A DNA stretch of 64,000 bases from NCBI GenBank assembly GCA_009746045.1, contig RPFO01000026.1, forward strand, positions 859,985 to 923,984, written 5' to 3'. The translations under genes and the position numbers were made by a program. A model generated the notes under the pieces. That model saw nothing but the letters and a program-made list of their open reading frames with translations. It was not told the DNA's origin and searched no databases. Numbering within the stretch: position 1 is the stretch's first letter; each line of letters opens with the position of its first letter. This DNA comes from Mesostigma viride. Lineage: Eukaryota; Streptophyta; Mesostigmatophyceae; Mesostigmatales; Mesostigmataceae. This document shows positions 1 through 30,119 of this stretch, piece after piece.

Positions 1-610
1 GGAGGGAGGAGGGAGGAGGAGGAGGAGGAGGGAGGAGGGAGGAGGGAGGAGGGAGGAGGAGGAGGGAGGAGGGAGGAGGGAGGAGGGAGGAGGGAGGAGG
101 GAGGAGGAGGAGGAGGGAGGAGGAGAGGAGGGAGGGAGGAGGGAGGAGGGAGGAGGGAGGAGGGAGGAGGAGGAGGGAGGAGGGAGGAGGGAGGAGGGAG
201 GAGGGAGGAGGAGGAGGGAGGAGGGAGGAGGGAGGAGGGAGGAGGGAGGAGGGAGGAGGGAGGAGGAGGAGGGAGGAGGGAGGAGGGAGGAGGGAGGAGG
301 AGGAGGAGGAGGGAGGAGGGAGGAGGGAGGAGGAGGAGGGAGGAGAGGAGGGAGGAGGGAGGAGGAGGGAGGAGGGAGGAGGAGGAGGGAGGAGGGAGGA
401 GGGAGGAGGGAGGAGGGAGGAGGGAGGAGGGAGGAGGGAGGAGGGAGGAGGGAGGAGGGAGGAGGGAGGAGGGAGGAGGGAGGAGGAGGAGGGAGGAGGG
501 AGGAGGGAGGAGGGAGGAGGGAGGAGGGAGGAGGGAGGAGGGAGGAGGGAGGAGGGAGGAGGGAGGAGGGAGGAGGGAGGAGGGAGGAGGGAGGAGAGAG
601 GAGGAGAGAG
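1..610. repeat. Polypurine GGA/GGGA tract
   Basis: Continuous purine-only DNA built of GGAGGGA-type units from the first base to about 605. It is followed by AT-richer unique sequence. It lies on the 3' side of the last recognised exon of the minus-strand ATX-type gene, so it is probably inside an intron of that gene (as polypyrimidine on the coding strand). The length of the tract beyond the window edge is unknown. Confidence 0.95.
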
Positions 611-990
611 GAATATCAGGCAGCATAAATTGAAGGACAGCGAGAGAGGGAAAATGAGAAAAAAATAAAAAAATAGAAAAGTCCCCATCCAGCAAAGTGC
701 AAGCAAAATGCTGGTTTGGGTATTGGAAAGCAATTAATCATGTTCATCTCCTGACACGAGTGTGCACAGTATCCGGAGATGTGTTACGGCAGGTGAGGAG
801 TTAACCTTGCCACGCCGCGCCGATAGCCAAGTGCGTACCATCATACATGTGGATCACGGATGCTGTGCAGCATGATGGTCAACGAAAAAGCGGTAGAGAA
901 GCGACACAACCTGCCAGTGACTAGTTACTGCCAGCCGCTAGCAATCGAGGGACGCTGGCAACAAGAAACGACAGCAAAACCCTATGGGTG

Positions 991-1168
991 CCAGCATACC
1001 TGTGTGTGGTAGATCTCACTACCACCATGTGCTGTGATTGTTTCCGTGCCGGCAGCAAGCAGCCAAGTGCTCTGTTGCCAGGCATGAGAGACGTGGGAAG
1101 CAGCGGGAACCAGCACACCTCCATGTAGTGCATCTGATCATGTGCTGGGGATGGTGATGCCAGCATAC

Positions 1169-1180
<12 letters not shown>
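991..1180 (-). repeat. Copies of the extended-PHD exon end and its 5' splice site
   Basis: The exon ending at 1169 has the plus-strand boundary CAGCATACCTCCATGAAGTA (1161-1180). Related text recurs inside the downstream intron at 1111-1130 (CAGCACACCTCCATGTAGTG), with a shorter copy at 990-1003. On the coding strand each copy carries ATGGAG or its remnant followed by GTATGC/GTGTGC, that is exon end plus donor. From 610 to 1110 I see no exon. Confidence 0.6.
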
Positions 1181-20468
<19,288 letters not shown>

Positions 20469-21170
20469 CCCTATGCCTGAGCACTACCGGGCTGGAGTGA
20501 GGTTTGGAAACTAAGCCGGGAAGCTGGATCGGTGGACGTCAAATAACCGCATTCCTTTCCTTTCTTGTCGAATTCATAACTGGATTTTACGAAGATGTCG
20601 CCTGCCACCTAGTCCCAGCCTCACAATTCTTTCGGTCTCATATGATTGGCGACCCGCGCAGCAAAATCATCTATGATAGGAGGCTCGGCATTGACCGGAG
20701 GACATCATAACTCGCGAACCTTCTCCATGGAATGACCGGGCAACTATCCCAAAAGGCACCTTCGGTAGAAGGTTTCAGGCAGGGTGGTCATCAACATCAT
20801 AAGAATACTCGGGGGAAAAGCATTTGTGAAAATGCCACATCGACAAACACGAGCCCCGGCCCCCGAGCTTTTATCTCGCAAACCCAACACCACGCACGTT
20901 CTTGAGCAAAGTTTTCCCGGGCTTTTCCCCGCGGTTCCACGTGCTACTGAAGGTGTGCATGCTAAACCTGTCACCCGGCACATTGCTTAGAATACCCGCC
21001 ACGGCCACAACAAGTCAACAACGTGCGGGCCGGAAAACTGAAAACTGATGAGAAGTCACACGGAAAGGTTTCCTGGATTTCTGGCCCGTATATCCCAGCC
21101 TGTCCTGGCTGGCAAACAACATGATATTTTGACCATGACTGTCACAGCGTCACGCAGGCGCACCATATCC
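20469..21170. other. Spacer between divergent ATX-type and bestrophin loci
   Basis: About 700 bp without a recognised exon or long repeat, between the minus-strand start at 20468 and the first copy of the bestrophin promoter/exon 1 segment. It probably holds the upstream control region of the ATX-type gene. No TATA-type or other definite element could be assigned. Confidence 0.4.
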
Positions 21171-21635
21171 ATGACAGTTTCCATTTCTTGAAAAATCAAC
21201 GGTATCGACCCTGCGGTAGTCATTGTCAATTGTTGCGCAATCCGTGGTTTATCCGCGCTCGCACATCACTCGAGCAAATCGAAACAGTAGCGATTGCTTC
21301 CTTGACAGAAAAAGCAGGTTCCATTTTGTCGCCAGGGTTGCTGACCTTGCGACGTTCAATATCCTTGGCGGCGAAGTCCGCGTATTTATAGACAATGTGT
21401 CACAACTTAAATTGTTAGGTGCTCTGCATTGTTCGTGAAATACGTGTGCGCCTGACGTCACTTCGCTAAAAAATGATTCGATATAGCAAAGAATGGTGGG
21501 GACTGATTCTACTCACTCGCGTATAGTAAGTATTCGAACATTGAGACAAATGCAGCTTGCTACGATTTTCGAGAAGGCATCATGCCATGTTAACTTTTTA
21601 TTAGAACAGAAAACTAATTTAGTCAACGCTGTAAA
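21170..21635 (+). pseudogene. Partial tandem copy of bestrophin promoter and exon 1
   Basis: This segment is nearly identical to 22172-22636: one 3-bp difference near the start (GTATCGACCC versus GTATCCC) and otherwise matching text. It includes the ATG at 21473, the 17 codons of exon 1 and the GTAAGT donor at 21526. After the shared stretch ends in AGTCAACGCTG it runs into unrelated DNA instead of the exon 2 acceptor, so it cannot make the channel. It may still drive transcription, since the promoter is copied too. Confidence 0.8.
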
Positions 21636-22171
21636 TTGTGTAAATTGTCCTACGGTATAACCGGTTGTGATAAATTAATGGATGAATAGATTAATGTCGC
21701 GCTCATGGTCCTCCCTGCCTTACCAATGAAATATAAATGCTTCCGTAACGCTCAATAAATGTCACAACTAAACCTAACGCACAAGCAATGATATACGCAT
21801 ACGTAATTTACACGTACCTCCGTCTGAACATCGCACAGTGAACAAAGTGCAAGACGTGTTCGCTGTGTTACCCCAACGGTTACAAATGCTTACGGCCTCA
21901 GTCGCACATCTCCGTAGCGCAATGGGAAGGGCAAATGTCTCCAGAATCTCCGATTGGCCGGGAACTAGCGTACGATTTTCACAGATTTTCACTCCAGTTG
22001 GTCGCCCGGACTGGAATATTTGCTCGCGTTCAGTGGGCCCTAAATGTGCACACGTTCCGTAGACGGTTGTAGTAGAGTAGGTGACGTGTCCGGCCGGAGA
22101 CCGGCCACAAACGCCGGACAGGCACAATATTGGTTACTACCGGGGGCCCGGGGGCGAAGCCCCCGTTCTTG

Positions 22172-22473
22172 TCCATGACAGTTTCCATTTCTTGAAAAAT
22201 CAACGGTATCCCTGCGGTAGTCATTGTCAATTGTTGCGCAATCCGTGGTTTATCCGCGCTCGCACATCACTCGAGCAAATCGAAACAGTAGCGATTGCTT
22301 CCTTGACAGAAAAAGCAGGTTCCATTTTGTCGCCAGGGTTGCTGACCTTGCGACGTTCAATATCCTTGGCGGCGAAGTCCGCGTATTTATAGACAATGTG
22401 TCACAACTTAAATTGTTAGGTGCTCTGCATTGTTCGTGAAATACGTGTGCGCCTGACGTCACTTCGCTAAAAA
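22172..22473 (+). promoter_or_regulatory. Bestrophin upstream region, second copy of duplicated segment
   Basis: The 300 bp before the ATG is the same as 21170-21472. It contains TATTTATAG (around 22383) and the short leader GTGACGTCACTT-like CCTGACGTCACTTCGC just upstream of the ATG. I infer that promoter and 5' leader are here because exon 1 starts at 22474 and the segment is preserved in both copies. No transcription start can be assigned. Confidence 0.4.
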
Positions 22474-25400
22474 ATGATTCGATATAGCAAAGAATGGTGG
22501 GGACTGATTCTACTCACTCGCGTATAGTAAGTATTCGAACATTGAGACAAATGCAGCTTGCTACGATTTTCGAGAAGGCATCATGCCATGTTAACTTTTT
22601 ATTAGAACAGAAAACTAATTTAGTCAACGCTGGATTATTTTCTTTTGCCGCGTTTTGCATGCAGCGGCTCTGCACTTCCAAGATGCCTACCCTACTGCGT
22701 CCTCGTCACCGCCCTCACCGTCGCACTCTTCCAATTCGCCCAAGATGAAATGCACGACGCGTTCCGCCACCCGTTCCCCTACAATATCTTTACCGTTATG
22801 CTCGGCTTCCTGCTCGTCTTCCGCACCAACCTGGCCTACCAGCGGTACTGGGAGGGCCGGGGTAACGTGCAGACCATGATGGCCCGCTGGTCCGCCTCCG
22901 TCATGCAAGCGATCACGTTCGACGAGGTGTCCAATACGCCGCCCCACACGCATTATGAGTTCAAGATCAAGCTGCTCCACCTGTTCAGCCTGCTCCACGC
23001 TGTCGCCTGCCAGAGCCTCCGCAACGACTACATCCTGAGCAACCTTCACAAGGCCTGCGTCAAGGCCCGCGCGTTTGTCCCGCCGGACGATGCTGCCAAC
23101 CTCAAGCCCTGGATTGGCCGCCCTTGGCGCGAGAACTGGGTCCTCCTCGGCATGGAGCTCCACAACCAAAAGTACCACCAGGCGACCCCCCTGGGGGTGC
23201 TCGGCGGCGTCTCCCGCACGGAGAACGAGAAGCTGATCGTGATGACAGACCACCGTGTGTACGCGGTGATGACCTGGATCCAGCAGCTCATGCTCGCGCG
23301 CACCAAGGAGGGCGGGCTGCAGATCCCACCACCCATCCTCACGCGCATGTACCAGGAGCTCTCTGGTGCGTGTTCGAAAATGATTATCTGAATATCAGTG
23401 GACAGCATGCGTAAGGTGAAGTACACTGCCTTGTCCCGGGTACCACGCATCTGATCGGAGCTTTCGGCACGTGTTTGAAACTGCCTGGGAGATAGGAACA
23501 CTTTTAAATTGGGATGATGCTAGCAATAGAAAGTAAACTGCCATGTTGCTGTACCATGCATATACTAGGCTGCCCAGTGCATATTCAACAACGTTTATGG
23601 GATGGAGTAGGCAATCGGATACCTGACAATAAAGTAATCATCCCTGTCACTGTGCCACTCAAGGGACCAGGAGGTGTTCGTTACGTAACGGCTGACAGTG
23701 GCAAAGCGGCTGCGTGTTTTGCCGAGCTTGAGAGGCTCAGCCTTGGCCATGGCCTATCTGAATTGACATGATTTGCAGACATTAGCTAGTGTTTCTTTAT
23801 GCCCCTGGCGATATCACGTCATTGCAGCAGGAGCATCCTTTTTCCACATTCATTCCCTCTTGCAATACCTGTACTACTGCCATTTGCCATTGGCAATGTT
23901 GGGGTCGTCATGAACGGCTGCTCGGCTGCTGGCAAGGAGTGTTGCATAGTTAGCCTAGTATGCAATGGCTTTGATGCCGACTGGGTTTGGGAGCTTGGGA
24001 TGCATAGGGAAACAGGATGCCCTTAGGCAGATAAGGGGAGGGCAAAACCATTGTGAGCTGTCTACAATCCTTTTTCCCTCTCTCTCTCTTCCCCCCTCTG
24101 CCTTCCCAACCCCCCCTTTCCCTCACCGTGCCCCCCGGCTCCCCAAGCTACATTACTTATTACGCTAAGATGCTCCGCATCCCTCTTCTTGCGCCCTAAC
24201 TGTGTCCTGCATTTACTCTTGATTACTTAGTCTTAATTTGTTACTATCATCGTGTAAGTGCTATTCATCAATGACTGCCCAATTCCATGTCTTACCCCCC
24301 GCCCACCCCACCTCGTCCCCCGACGCTCACACATGGCTACCCCGCAGAGGGCAACATTGCGTACATGCACGCGCGCAAGATCACGGACACCCAGTTCCCC
24401 TTCCCCTACGCGCAAGCCAATATCGTGCTGCTGATCGCATTCGGCCTGAGCCTACCCTGCCTCATGGCGGCCTGGATGGAGAAGGCCTGGGTCGCGTCCA
24501 TGCTCACCTTCTTCACGTCCATGGCCTACTTTGCGATGAACGAGGTGAGGGGGGCGTGCGGGATTTGCTATGATGGGCTTGCTCCTTCTAATTCACATTT
24601 GTGGTCCACTTTGTCGTGAAAGAGGCGAGCGGGCGATGCACTGCTTGTCATGATCGAGTTGGTCACCCGCGTTTGTATTTGTATTTGCGTTCTTATGATC
24701 AAAGGATATAAGGGGGCATGCAGCCACTGTGACGATGACTCTCACCTTGTTTTTGTCCGTGGCTAGTGTTGACCGTGGTCTACTATGCCACGAACTGGAG
24801 GATTTCAGGGCTGAGCATCTTACTTTTGCTATGTGGAATGTGCGCTGCAGGACTGAGGTGGTGATGAGCTTTTGTTGTGTGGAAGGTATTTTGTCGAAAT
24901 CGGCGCTCTTCATGTGAAGAAACCATGCCAAGCTCTGTAGCCTTAGTGTGTGTTATCTGCATTGTGTGTGTTATCTGCACTTCGTGTGTAATCGGCACTT
25001 TGTGTGTTATCGGCACATTGTGTGTTATCGGCACTTTGTGTACTCTTGCATCCAGTAAGCTCAAAGCCAGGTATTCTCGGTGGGTGCCGCGTGCCACAAA
25101 ATTCGTGTGCATGTGTAAGAACAAGTACTGGGATGTCATGGGAGTGGCGGGCAGTAGGTCTGCATGTGCGAGCGCGTGCGCTACTTTTTGCGCCTGCTCA
25201 AGGGGATGTGTTTTGTGCTGTGTGCGCGGAAGGGGGGAAGGAAGGGGGAAAGGAAGGGGGAAAGGAGGGGGGGGAGGAAGGGGGGGAGGAAGGGGGGGAG
25301 GAAGGGGGGGAGGAAGGGGGAGGAAGGGGGGGAGGAAGGGGGGAGGAAGGGGGGGAGGAAGGGGGGGAGGAAGGGGGGGAGGAAGGGGGGGAGGAAGGGG

Positions 25401-27160
25401 GGGAGGAAGGGGGGGAGGAAGGGGGGGAGGAAGGGGGGGAGGAAGGGGGGGAGGAAGGGGGGGAGGAAGGGGGGGAGGAAGGGGGGGAGGAGGGGGGGGA
25501 GGGAGGGGGGGAGGGAGGGGGGGAGGAAGGGGGGGAGGAAGGGGGGGAGGAAGGGGGGGAGGAAGGGGGGAGGAAGGGGGGGAGGAAGGGGGGGAGGAAG
25601 GGGGGGAGGAGGGGGGGAGGAAGGGGGGAGGAAGGGGGGAGGAAGGGGGGGAGGAAGGGGGGGGAGGAAGGGGGGGAGGGAGGGAGGGGAGGGAGGGGAG
25701 GGAGGGGGGAGGGAGGGGGGGAGGGAGGGGAGGGAGGGGGAGGGAGGGGGGAGGGAGGGGGGGAGGGGGGAGGGAGGGGGGAGGGAGGGGGGAGGGAGGG
25801 GGAGGGAGGGGGAGGGAGGGGGAGGGAGGGAGGAGGGAGGGGGGAGGGAGGGGGAGGGAGGGGGAGGGAGGGCGGAGGGGCGGGGAGGGAGGGGAGGGAG
25901 GGGGGAGGGAGGGGGGAGGGAGGGCGGAGGGGCGGGGAGGGGGAGGGAGGGGGAGGGAGGGGGAGGGAAGATCAGGTGATTTTTGTGGTGAAGGAGGAGA
26001 GGGAGGAGGGGGCGCATTTTATTTCTCATAAATAGTGACCTTGCTATGTTAAGGTCTTGTGCACAGGGGTGAGCAAAAGCGGACCACCTCAACAGTTTTA
26101 CCCTGAAGATGGAGGCACAGTATGGAGATTCAAGTGTGTATATGTCTGATGCATCCTTGGTACACAAAATTGGCAGATCTTGCAGGTTGGCGTTAACAAA
26201 TAAGCTGAAGTTGTTTTAGTATTATGCTCTCCATGCTGCCTCCTGAATATGGAAGGAAAGCTGCTGGTAGTGTCAGAAGTGCTTATGAATATTTCCCACC
26301 AAGCCTGAAGTGGTCTTCTTTACGCTCCTGACTACACGGTCTAAATCCCCACATGTAAACAAGTGTCCCGCACCGCGTGTTCGGGTGTTTGTGTGTGCAT
26401 GCATCAAACACCCACAGCCATTCTGTCACCAGGGGGTCCTTTCTTAGCATCCACGCATCCCCTCGATCCATAAGTCTTTGCGGCGATGTTAAGCCCAAAT
26501 TCCCACACACCCACATTCTCCTGCGTGTTGCAGATGGCGCGCGAGGTCGAGAGTCCCTTCCAGTATGACCCCAACGACCTGCCGCTGCCCAGCTACCAGT
26601 ACTACTTCAACACGCTGCTGCTCTCGCTGCTGCCCGAGGGCAACGCCGACAGCTTCGACCCTGACGCGCCGCGACCTAATTTCGGAAGTGCCGCGACGGT
26701 GACCGCGCCAGCGCCCGCCGCCAGTACTGCTCCTGCGCCCGCTGCAAACAATGCTCCCGCTGCTGCGCCGCAGGCCTCGTCTGCCAGCACAACGGGAGCG
26801 CCGTCGACTGCCAGCGCTGCAGCACCGGCCGCAGCTCCGAAAGCACAGCCAACAAATATTACTGCTACATCGGCGCCCGCGGCGGCTCCCAAGGAAGCAG
26901 CACCAGCGCGGGCTGCCCCGCCAGCACCCCCTCCAGCAACGGAGGTCAGCCCGATACTCAGCCGGGCAACCTCGCTGGACAGCCCCCAATACAGCAAGTC
27001 CTCGGAGGAGGAGGACGAGGAGGAGGAGGAGGAGAGTGGGAGCGTGAGCACGGGGCGGGTGGAGAGGCGGTCGATACTGCCTGGGTTCATGCGGTCGTCG
27101 GACTCATCGACGACAAAACGCAAGGTCCACGGGATGGACTATGTGTCGCTGGGATCGTAA
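22474..27160 (+). CDS. Bestrophin-family anion channel (UPF0187/bestrophin), four exons
   Basis: Exons 22474-22526, 22665-23365, 24348-24544 and 26534-27160, all GT-AG with matching phases, give 525 codons. The N-terminus MIRYSKEWWGLILL followed by GSALPRCLPYCVLV is the bestrophin entry and first membrane helix. FPYNIFTVMLGFLLVFRTN with AYQRYWEGR (exon 2) is the family signature. Exon 3 has FPFPYAQANIVLLIAFGL and a further membrane segment. Exon 4 starts MAREVESPFQYDPNDLPL, the conserved end of the channel core. The last 150 or so residues are Ala/Pro-rich with an acidic stretch (SSEEEDEEEEEESGS), probably a regulatory cytosolic or stromal tail. Bestrophins pass chloride or bicarbonate; in green algae and plants relatives act in thylakoids (BST1-3, VCCN1), but targeting cannot be told here. 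The start codon lies in a duplicated segment. Confidence 0.9.
23355..23485 (+). repeat. Copy of the bestrophin exon 2 end and donor
   Basis: The junction AGGAGCTCTCTG/GTGCGTGTTCGAAAATG (23354-23382) is echoed about 97 bp into the intron as CGGAGCTTTCGGCACGTGTTTGAAACTG at 23456-23483. The echo has lost the GT donor (GTGCGT to GCACGT). Confidence 0.6.
24515..24835 (+). repeat. Copies of the bestrophin exon 3 end and donor
   Basis: TGGCCTACTTTGCGATGAACGAG/GTGAGGGGGGCG at 24521-24555 recurs as TGGTCCACTTTGTCGTGAAAGAG/GCGAGCGGGCG at 24602-24635. A weaker third copy with TGGTCTACTATGCCACGAACTGGAGG occurs at 24776-24801. Each copy is 80-170 bp further into the intron. Confidence 0.65.
25218..25972. 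repeat. Polypurine (GGGGGGAGGAA)n / (GGGAGGG)n array in bestrophin intron 3
   Basis: About 750 bp of purine-only DNA on the sense strand, moving from GGGGGGAGGAAG units to GGGAGGGGG units. The transcript of this intron would be extremely G-rich. All long frames over it are artefacts. Confidence 0.97.
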
Positions 27161-28032
27161 TGGATTTAAGGTGTTTAACGTTGGGGATGACAGACTGTTT
27201 TAAAGCCACCAGATTTGACCACCTGAGTGGCGGCCGCCAGCTTCTCTGCTATCAAATCAATCTACTCTAAGGCCCGTGGATGGGCAATTATGGTTTCTTG
27301 CCGGCACCTGGTCACTGTTAACACCGGTGGCCATGAGAAGATTTCAGCATTTAGCTAACAGTTAACGTAGCTATCAGTTATAGCAACAGAGCATTTGTCA
27401 CAATTGTACGTATAGTACATTTGAGGACCTCGTAATACTGAGGTGCATCTTAATGGTGGCTGCATGGCTATTTAAATCCTCATGGAGGCCCATGCATGCA
27501 TGGGCGGGCCTTCATTGGAAGCAACATAATTAATTGGAAGCAAGTGTGGGAAGAAGTGCATGGTATAGAACTGAGATAATGAGATAGTAGTATTAAGTGA
27601 GATAACTATTCCTGGGCGCATGGCGACCCAATATACTTGCCATGCATCTGTTGGTTGTGCGGGATATGTGCTACATGTACATACTCCCAACGGAGTTGTG
27701 TTCCTAATTAATTAATCTGTTAGTTCCGTCAATGTATACTAGCTGTTTGATCTCATATATACAAATTCTTCGATCTAAGTAAGTGAACATGCACTGAAGG
27801 CATGGCAACTTTAGTGTAATTATTTTTCTAATGAGATTAGCATAGTACTAACACCGCATCCACCCTCTCACACATCACGAGCCACGAGCCACGAGCCACG
27901 AGGTAGCCATGGCTGTCGGAGCTCATAACTTTCACGTTTGAGCGCCGAATTCAGCTGTGAATATCACAATCGCTTCGTCTTTCTAAGACGCACATGCTGA
28001 TATAATTTTCCGACGCTATTACGCAATATACG
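27161..28032. other. Spacer with a short LINE 3' stub and an AAGT-linked motif
   Basis: After the bestrophin stop there is about 500 bp of unique DNA. At 27662-27705 a GGATATGTGCTACAT...CTCCCAACGGAG block followed by CTAATTAATTAA is the LINE 3' terminus seen elsewhere. At 27778-27804 the AAGTAAGTGAACATGCACTG motif repeats that at 17116-17145. ACGAGCC triplet-like repeats stand at 27878-27902. Confidence 0.5.
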
Positions 28033-29856
28033 ATGAGCAAACGCCTCTCGACGCAACGCAGCCTGGCGGCTGCGCTTAGCAATGAAAATACGTCTGCAGC
28101 CTCGGCTGCAGCTTCGCCAACCGGCCCAGATGGCAACGGTGACACTAGTAGTGCACTGGTGCTCGCCCAGCCTTCCGGGCTCGCCTCGCCATCAGCATCG
28201 CCTGAACCTAAGCGCAGTCGCTCTGCTGAGCCGCCCTGGGAAGAGCGCTCCTTTGACGTCAACAGCCCCGGCTTCTGGCAGCGCAGCCCCGGTTGGTTCA
28301 TGGAAGACTTGTATTACGGCAATCACGCCTCGCTTCTAGCCCTGTGCGTGTACCTCACGTCCCACAACCGTGGCCGCTGGCCTGGTGACGGCAAGCTTGT
28401 CGACCCCGCCGAGGCTCTCCCAATCATTCACCGCATGCCTCGCCCCAGGCTTCAACGCTTCGCCCTCTGCTCCCTTGTTGGACGCTCCGAATCCGAGATC
28501 TGGGCTTCCCCACCGCCCCCCCCCACCTTCCCCACCGAAGCCACCATCCGCACCCTCCTCAAGGAAGCTTTCGAGCAGCACGTGACCCCTCTTGCAGCAG
28601 GTGTGGCGGCAATTGGCGGCACGCTGGCTGCTGAGCTTCCCACCATCCCCACCGCCACCGCCACCCTCCTCGCCTCCACCCCTCCCCCCTCCACCGACTC
28701 CATCACCGCCCAGCTCCGTGACATCGACCAGCGCCTCAAGGATAATGCAATCGCTATCGAGGTCTTGCAGAACACAGCAGGCCTCACCGCCCAGGCAGTG
28801 AAGGACATTGCTGCCAAGCCAGCCCCGGCGGGCCTGGCCGGCGATGCTCCTCCCATCACGACCTGGGCGGACATGCTTAAGCAACATACCACCTCCACCA
28901 CCTCCGCCGTCGCAGCCCAGCTCCAGCGGCAGACGCTTGACCTCCGCGAGGAGGCCGAGCTCGACAAGCGCAGCCTCAACGCCATACTCAAGAACTTGGA
29001 CATGGAAGAAGGTGAGAATTCCGAGAAGCTTGCACGTGCGTTTGAGAGCAAAATCCTTGCACGCATGGGCCTTCTTGGTGAGATCAAGCTGACCGCCCAC
29101 CGCCTCCCCCGCGCGCGGGGTAAGGCAGGGGCGCCTCCGCTTCTTCTCATCTTTGATAGCCCAGCGGACAAGATTTCGTTTCTCAGACGCCGCAAGCGGC
29201 TCGCGAATACTCCCTTCACCGTGGACGACGACTTGACCCTGGCACAGCAACAACGGCGACGGGAGCTATGGCCGACCTACACCCAGCTCCGGCAGACCAA
29301 GGCGGGCCAGCCGGTGTACTGGAAGGGGGCGGCCATCTACGTCGGCCACAAGCCCTGGCAAGCGACCCCCTCGACCACCGCGGCCCCAGCAACTCCAGCC
29401 CCAGCCTAGGGGAATACAGCAGCAGTAGTGTAGAATAGTTAGACAGTGGCCTTGTACATGCCCGCCTACTACAGGCACTATACCAGCTGAGGCCTAGCCT
29501 TTTTAGTCATGTACATGTGTGCCTATGATGAGCCACACTCCAGACGATGCCTAGCCTTATTTAGTAATGTTGTGCCCATGCAGGGAGTCACTCTCTGCTG
29601 AGAAGCCATGCCATAGCTCCTGTATAGCCACGATGATCTTCCCCCACATGCCACGCTCCCCCTTAACTGGGCATAGCGCGATACATCATGAGGGTGCAGG
29701 TGCCTTGGTGCACCTAGAGCAGGGGTAGCTTACATTCCCACCCTTGCATGAAGTAGCCTAGAATGTATTAAAAGCCATATGCCCCTTCTCAGGGCTATGT
29801 GCTACATCTACTCCCAACGGAGTGATGTTGATAATTAATTAATTAATTAATCCACC
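27905..29856 (+). mobile_element. ORF1-only non-autonomous LINE derivative, plus-strand copy
   Basis: The element comprises a 5' leader of uncertain start, the 458-codon ORF1 and a 445-bp 3' region ending GCTACATCTACTCCCAACGG and AGTGATGTTGATAATTAATTAATTAATT. The last 40 bp match the ends of ORF2-bearing LINE fragments nearby (30.1 kb, 36.6 kb), which suggests it is mobilised by that LINE's reverse transcriptase. The 5' boundary is not defined. Confidence 0.6.
28033..29409 (+). CDS. LINE ORF1-type RNA-binding protein of an ORF1-only retroelement
   Basis: A single uninterrupted 458-codon frame. The N-terminal third is low-complexity. Residues about 195-245 hold a heptad-like segment (DIDQRLKDNAIAIEVLQN). 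The C-terminal part has HRLPRARGKAG, then LLLIFDSPADKISFLRRRK and DDLTLAQQQRRREL...YWKGAAIYVG, the layout of the RNA-binding and C-terminal domains of LINE ORF1 proteins. ORF1p normally coats LINE RNA as a trimer. No reverse transcriptase follows: 445 bp after the stop the element ends in CTACTCCCAACGGAGTGATG and (AATT)n. A second, inverted copy at 30.1-32.0 kb repeats this ORF1-plus-tail structure, so the lack of ORF2 is not a local deletion. The frame is intact, so this copy may be young. Confidence 0.7.
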   Translation: MSKRLSTQRSLAAALSNENTSAASAAASPTGPDGNGDTSSALVLAQPSGLASPSASPEPKRSRSAEPPWEERSFDVNSPGFWQRSPGWFMEDLYYGNHASLLALCVYLTSHNRGRWPGDGKLVDPAEALPIIHRMPRPRLQRFALCSLVGRSESEIWASPPPPPTFPTEATIRTLLKEAFEQHVTPLAAGVAAIGGTLAAELPTIPTATATLLASTPPPSTDSITAQLRDIDQRLKDNAIAIEVLQNTAGLTAQAVKDIAAKPAPAGLAGDAPPITTWADMLKQHTTSTTSAVAAQLQRQTLDLREEAELDKRSLNAILKNLDMEEGENSEKLARAFESKILARMGLLGEIKLTAHRLPRARGKAGAPPLLLIFDSPADKISFLRRRKRLANTPFTVDDDLTLAQQQRRRELWPTYTQLRQTKAGQPVYWKGAAIYVGHKPWQATPSTTAAPATPAPA

Positions 29857-29877
29857 CTCTCTCCCTTCTTTGGACTG

Positions 29878-30118
29878 CCATGCAGAACAAGACGCGGTGG
29901 CAGAAGATTGTCAAGGCTCACACGCCAGCCCCTGTGGGCAAGCCACCTCCCCCCAAGCGGAGGAGGCGTTTTGATGAGTAGTGTAGTTAGGATTTTCTAG
30001 ACTAGATAGCTTAGAGTTAGGTTAGGTCAGTTCGATTACGCGGCTCCTTCCACTCCACCCATCCATCAAGGAATATGTGCTACATGATCTCCCAACGGAG
30101 GCATTAATTAATTAATTA
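29878..30118 (+). mobile_element. 5'-truncated LINE 3' end with ORF2 C-terminus
   Basis: It begins inside ORF2: ATGCAGAACAAGACGCGGTGGCAG encodes the ending ...VGKPPPPKRRRRFDE and stop. The same ending (GKPPHPPRRMGRFAE) closes the ORF2 remnant at 36.5 kb. A 120-bp 3' UTR follows, ending TGCTACATGATCTCCCAACG and (TTAA)n. It is inserted between the two tail-to-tail ORF1-only copies. Confidence 0.7.
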
Positions 30119-30119
30119 G

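Noticed and set aside
21170-22640. Two direct repeats of 465 bp as LTRs of a retrotransposon
   Set aside because: No TG...CA ends, primer-binding site, polypurine tract or coding region between them; the repeats contain bestrophin exon 1, so a segmental duplication explains them.
24877-26167. Glycine/glutamate or proline-rich proteins of 270-384 residues
   Set aside because: Translation of the polypurine array in bestrophin intron 3; the bestrophin exons on either side join across it in phase.
29880-30000. A small independent gene ending in KPPPPKRRRRFDE
   Set aside because: The same ending and 3' UTR occur at 36.5 and 47.6 kb after LINE ORF2 sequence, so it is a truncated LINE.
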